From the NCBI GenBank assembly GCA_020650975.1, contig JAIPMN010017840.1, forward strand, positions 1-22,005: 22,005 bases of DNA, in the 5' to 3' direction. Source of the stretch: Apostichopus californicus. Lineage: Eukaryota > Echinodermata > Holothuroidea > Aspidochirotida > Stichopodidae. A model generated the notes under the pieces. The model made no database searches and was not told the origin of the DNA. It was given only the letters and a program-made list of their open reading frames with translations. Below, piece after piece: positions 12,301 through 18,300 of this stretch. The translations under genes and the position numbers were made by a program. Numbering within the stretch: the stretch's first letter is position 1; each line of letters opens with the position of its first letter.

Positions 12301-15300
12301 TGCAACCAATAACTGTTTCCACTCAATAGTCACACCACATACCACAGACTATAATATGTTAGACACCTGCATAGTAAGGGTCACATACATAGTCAATGAA
12401 AGTAAGTTTATAAGTTAATCTCAAACAAGACAGAACACAAAGTTCATTCTTTTAAAGGAGTCATCTGATATATAACTGCAATACGTAATACCAAAACTGC
12501 TCCTATTTTTTATTATATGTTTTAAGTTAACCTTTTGCTCTTCAATTATTAAGTAATTTCATGATATACAGATATCACTATTAAAATTGCTGAAAGTTAA
12601 ACTAATAACATTCATATTCCCTGGGTGCTTTGTTGTTTGTATACAGTTTAACAAAATAATATTTCTGTTTTGCTGAGTTTTTCAAATTTATAAAACAATT
12701 CTGGCATCTTTCAACAACCCATTTAGATGATTTTATTTAGCTGTACACAGAGACATTTCTAAGACTAAAAGGGCAGCTTATCAAACATGCACACGAGAAA
12801 ATATCAAAATCCATGATATTTCCTCAAAAAATGAAATAAACTTACAATGTCTGTAGCATAAGAATCTCCCTTCAGATTCAGCAGTGTTTCACAGACCCTC
12901 AGTTGACCATACTGGGCTGCAAGGTGTAAAGGAGTCTTTTTGGCCTGAAATTTATGACAGCAAGATAGAATATTATCCTTTAAGAAAACAATCAGGACAT
13001 TTACATTCAGAGAAGGACAAATTGAAACGATAAAGTGACTCATTATTAATAATTCATAAAAGTGTCAGAAAACATTAAGAACCCCACAAATTGGTTTCCT
13101 GAAATGATAGGATGTTGTTCTCGCTAGCAATCTTGTTTCTATCAATATGAACATGGAGAAGCATTGATGCCATAATTGCAACCTTAGCAATGGCTAGATT
13201 TCTTTTTCTCCTTTGCCCTTCGGTGATCACATTGCTAGAAGGCATATTTAATCTCATACGGTCAACGATTCTTGTGACTTTTTTTTTTTCGTAACAAAAT
13301 AATTAAGTCAACGTCGTTCCACTTTAAGACACGTCCAGACGAGTCCTCTTTGACTTGTATTTTTTCATCGAATCATCTTTGACTTGTATTTTTTCATCGA
13401 ATCATCGAATCATCGAATTGTATTTTTTGGTCAATTTCGCAGCCAGTATTTCAAATTCAGGGTACCAGCACATTAAAGTTACATTTGGCAGCACCATGCA
13501 AACAAGATTGCTTCAAAACAGTAGCAGTACCTTGATTAATTACATGTTGGATAAGTGTTAGATTATTAACACTAGATTAGTCCACCAGAACGGCACAAGA
13601 CTTTACAAAATCCTGCATTTTTACAAATGAAACAAAAGCAATACGTGAAACGTTTCTGACAAAACACTTCCTACTCAGTCTTACGTCACCATGACGACGC
13701 GTGAACACTAAGAGGATCTCAAAATCATGAATACCAGGTGAATTATACTGTCTTCAAAAACTGCGTTCAAAACCTTTTCAAGAAAAATGCTGAAAAGGTC
13801 TTGAGTTTTTTTAAACCTTCTGGTCACTTTTAGTACACCCAGAAATTAGAAAGAGAAAGAGGGCAGTGTTCATGAATTTTCATCAGAGCATCTGCATAAC
13901 AACAGGAATACCTACAACAGACAGAGCATCAATGCTGGCGCCGTGGTTCAATATGATCGTCTTCATGAGTTCGTTGTGTCCGTTCTGGGCGCTCAGATGC
14001 AACGGAGTCACCCCGAGTTTTGATTTGGCGTTCACGAATGCTTTGCTGGTGAGGAGGATCTGTGCAACCTCCCGGTGTCCTCTCTCGGCTGCGAGATGAA
14101 GCGCCGCTTTACCGTGCTGGGAAGAGAAGGAAATGGGATCGCAATCATTCATCGAGAACAAAAATAGTTTTGGGCACGAATGTTTATCGATGGATCCCAC
14201 GGCCATGGGGAACATTTGGTGTTCAAATTCTGTTTGGCACAGTTGAAGTCTCTGAATTTTGTCTCTTATAAAGTACTTTGGTTCCTGTATACAAAAATTG
14301 TTACAGTCAATAGTTACTTCTTTAAGGCCTACTTAGATGTTAAACAGGAGCGATGTACTATTCATCTTTTGAGGAATCATGAAACCGAGCCCTTAAAGGC
14401 ATTGAAGACTCGCCCCAAACCGAGTGCCGCGCTCTAAAAAGGTTACTTTCCGTTGCTTGCAAGTGAAGTTTTCTTCTTGTCGCTACAAATTGCAGACAGT
14501 TATGAAACCTGATACCTTGTTATCTTTTATCTAGACCTGAGATGTCCATCGCTGCTATGTACACTGTGTTGTGGGTATTGACCGTAGCTGTATGTATTGA
14601 CTGTACACTAGTGTCTAATTACCGATGGTAGCGAGCTGTGTGTGTGTATTTTCTGGGATCGATGGTGTGGTGTCTAACACTTCTGTTACACCTCATTCGA
14701 AACTAGGTCAGATTACCGGCATGAGACGTTTCTTTGTGCGCGAGTCTACACACCCTTTAAGAATCTCCTGTACGGAACCAAATCTGAAGAAGTTGTCGAA
14801 ATTTTTTTTGCAAAGAGCAATCACACGTTCACTTTTGGACCTCTAAGATGAAAACCAATCATAGGGGATCTTTCTGCATCTGATTCTGGGAAATGAATCG
14901 ATATAGGTCACCGTCGTGCTAACAATCTGCATATAATCACATATTCCTAACTTCCATTAGTGTCAATCATTTCTACAGGCATCGCGTAACAGCTGATTAC
15001 ACTTGACATAAAGACAGCACGCGACTGCTCCCTTACCTCATCAAACACATCTACCCTGGCGTTGAAATTGAGTAATTGTTTTACGGTCTCCACGTGACCC
15101 TCCTCACTAGCCAATAGCAAAGGAGACCAACCATTCTGCAAACATGAAACAAAAACAAAAAAATGTTAACATAAAAAAATATTAGCAAAATTCTACACAC
15201 CACAGGGCAAATTATAAAGACCATTTCTAATTGTCTCTCAGGTAAACCAGGTCTCACACTTTGGTTTTGGCAGAATAAGTAACAAAACAACAGAATGACC

Positions 15301-18300
15301 AATATGTACATGGTAGGAGAGATGTGTAGGTTTGGTGAAATAAAACACCAGCTTTGGGCCAGTAAAGCTCTCCATAACCCCCCCATCCCTCCACCCCCCC
15401 TCCCCCCAATTGAGTGGATCACAAGGCCTGTTATATTTCAATATCTCTGGCCAAAGTGGTGGATAGTGGTAACAATTCATCATTTTACCTAGTTTGGGAG
15501 TATTCAGTTACAATGCAATCCAAATTTGACTTCAAAGACTATTCACCCTACTGGATCTCCACACTAATTTTGGTTGTCGGAATAGAAATTTGGTTGTCTT
15601 GGACGACCATTAAAACTTAAAGTATAAGCAACCTTAGTGGCTCCTTTCTACATTCTTCAATGGGATCATAATAACATTCCACTGTAGATGTTGATGTTTT
15701 GAAATACAAATACATATTGACACCAAGATTCTTGCATCAGAATAAAGGACTACACAGTATGAAGTGCATCCAAGCATTTACTTTTGGAGTGATGGTGCTG
15801 AAATTTTAGCCTTTTTGACCTCTGCTGACCTTTGAGCTCGACAGAAAACAGCAGGGTCTTTACGCTAACTAGGCTGGATCTATATTCAATAAATAGAGTT
15901 CACTCAAGCTTTGGTTTTGAGGTGATCATATTTACAGAGTTCTTTGCCTTTACTTTACCTCCATTGACTCATCATTGTCAAATCAAAAGACTTCCTTGCC
16001 CCATCCTTGACTCCCCCCCCCCTCCTCCTCCCCTCCTGCCCTCCTTCCCTCCTCCCCTCCTACCCAATAAAAAGAGGGAAGGATACATATGCCTAGAAAA
16101 ATTATGGGAAACACAATCTTATGATGTACACCCATTTTGTAGTTCATTAGAAACAGAAGCAATTCTTATGAAGCATTCAATATTTTTTGCATCTGCAGCA
16201 ATTCCTTGCACCCATTCCTTCATCCTCCCACTTCCCTCTTTCCCGTCTCTTCAACTACGCATTTCATCTCTCCTCTCATCCATCTCATCTCTCAATTTTC
16301 CTTCCTTTAATATCTCATTCAGAAAGAAGCAATCAACATCTCAAGCTAACTTTATCATCATCCTTCTCCTATAAACAGTATTCCCTCCCCCCCCACCCTC
16401 TAGGAGGAAATACAGTTCATCATAAAATATTCACTATCTTTGTGGAAATCACTCAGGTATCGATTACAGCTGAAGTAAATCATATTTTTTTAATATCATT
16501 TGGCAAAGCCTCAAGCGATAAATTTATCTTCAAAGACAAAAAGACGCTGGTGCCGGTGTAAATGTTAGGTTAACCCTTAATACAATAAAGTAATGCGAAG
16601 TAACAAGCAATAAATGATCTTATCCTACATCTCAATAAATTGGTACACTTACTTTACAACATTTCAAAGAATTAATTTCTGCATAAAGTATAGCGACCTT
16701 TATTATGAGCAGTTTGCAAATTTTTTGGCAAAACTACCAGAAAATGAAGAGAAACTGTTTCAAATTAGATTTTTTTGGTTGTGACTAATTGAAATCAGTT
16801 GTTCAAGATGACAAAAGTGGACCCATCTGCTTTGAGAGCCAAATGTCATTGCGACACCAAACCAGACGTGAGCATATGCAAATGTTTCCTGTATGAGCAA
16901 ATGTTTCCTGTATGTGCGCCCAAGCTATGGAATGCCTTGCCGAATTCAATGCGTACCTGCGCAATCCCTTACCGGTTTTAAAACATCGCTGAAAACATAT
17001 TATTTTAGAATTGCCTTTGATGTTTGAACTGTACAGTACTTTTGTATCACCATAGCTTTAATGTATTTTTCTATCCTATTATAGGTTTTATGGTGTATAC
17101 CTTTTAGGCGATATTTTTGTACTATTTGCTTATATTGTTTCCTGTATTTTAAATGTTTCCTGTATATTAGTTGTTTCAATTCCTGTAAAGCGCTTCGAGC
17201 AGCGTTGCTGATGAACGCGCTATATAAGTACTATTTTATTATTATTATTATTATTATTATTATATTCTATGATGAACTAACTGCTACAGTACTAGAAATA
17301 AAATCAGAAAGTTTTAAGCGGAATTTCAATATTTGTAGGCTAGGTAGATCTGGAGTGCAACTGTTGGATAGAAACAGGTCAGAGAGGAGTGATGTTAATC
17401 CATATATATTTCCTCCTAACATCTCTCATTACCAAAGTAATTAAACCTTCTTTGATTAAAGTTTGTATCAAGTCTTAGTACATCAAGTGAGAACCAAGGC
17501 TTCATTACGTTCTAAAAGTTGACTAAGGTTATACATATACGATATAACATTAAAATGTTATTAAGCAAGGTTCATAAACGCATAGATATCATTTGCTTTC
17601 TGTTTGGTTTTTTCTCTCTTTATCAGGCAGTACACACCCATATAAGCAAGGTTCATAAACGCATAGATATCATTTGCTTTCTGTTTGGTTTTTTCTCTCT
17701 TTATCAGGCAGTACACACCCATATAAGCAAGGTTCATAAACGCATAGATATCATTTGCTTTCTGTTTGGTTTTTTCTCTCTTATCAGGCAGTACACACCC
17801 ATATAAGCAAGGTTCATAAACGCATAGATATCATTTGCTTTCTGTTTGGTTTTTTCTCTCTTTATCAGGCAGTACACACCCATATAAGCAAGGTTCATAA
17901 ACGCATAGATATCATTTGCTTTCTGTTTGGTTTTTTCTCTCTTTATCAGGCAGTACACACCCATATAAGCAAGGTTCATAAACGCATAGATATCATTTGA
18001 TTTCTGTTTTGTTTTTTCTCTCTTACCAGGCAGTACACACCCATATAAGCAAGGTTCATAAACGCATAGATATCATTTGCTTTCTGTTTGGTTTTTTCTC
18101 TCTTATCAGGCAGTACACACCCATATAAGCAAGGTTCATAAACGCATAGATGTCATTTGCTTTCTGTTTTGTTTATTCTCTCTTATCAGGCAGTACATAC
18201 CCTGCTTTGCCTATTGACTGCTATCTGGCTGAGGTTTGGGCCGAGGTGTTTCAGCATTTGTAGTAGAACGTCGGTGTTGCCAGCCCGGGCACAGTAATGG

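Larger units (their letters stand above)
9113..12845 (-). other. intron 6 (3733 nt), repeat-rich
   Basis: This is the longest intron in the window. It carries the CAT/CAC microsatellite (9474-9694), the tRNA-like tandem array (about 10400-10800), an unresolved C homopolymer with three N (10868-10891) and a minisatellite (11690-12180). The stretches 9700-10400, 10892-11690 and 12181-12845 are AT-rich without exon signatures. Confidence 0.75.
15136..18200 (-). other. intron 3 (3065 nt)
   Basis: In gene direction this intron begins with the 81-bp minisatellite, then a LINE end (17262-16799), then C-rich tracts near 16381-16400, 16010-16063 and 15378-15408 on the plus strand, which are G-rich in the transcript. 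No exon is seen; long open frames at 15832-16561 are pyrimidine-rich and carry no recognisable domain. Confidence 0.75.

Noticed and set aside
13875..13916. Extending exon 5 to the alternative donor at GTAG|GTATTC
   Set aside because: That site changes phase and would break the join to exon 6; GTT|GTAGGT keeps phase 0 and the expected protein.
15832..16561. Two long plus-strand open frames (180 and 124 residues)
   Set aside because: They run through pyrimidine-rich low-complexity DNA in intron 3, give Pro/Ser/Phe/Leu-rich sequence with no recognisable domain, and overlap in different frames.
17519..18000. Overlapping open frames on both strands encoding a 27-residue repeated peptide
   Set aside because: The 81-bp unit is a multiple of three, so any stop-free frame stays open through the array. 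The frames exist on both strands, lack a start context or domain, and break wherever a unit is 80 nt. Intronic minisatellite by-product.
17563..18200. CRISPR-like array
   Set aside because: The 80-81 nt units are contiguous with no unique spacers, and the DNA is eukaryotic with spliced exons.
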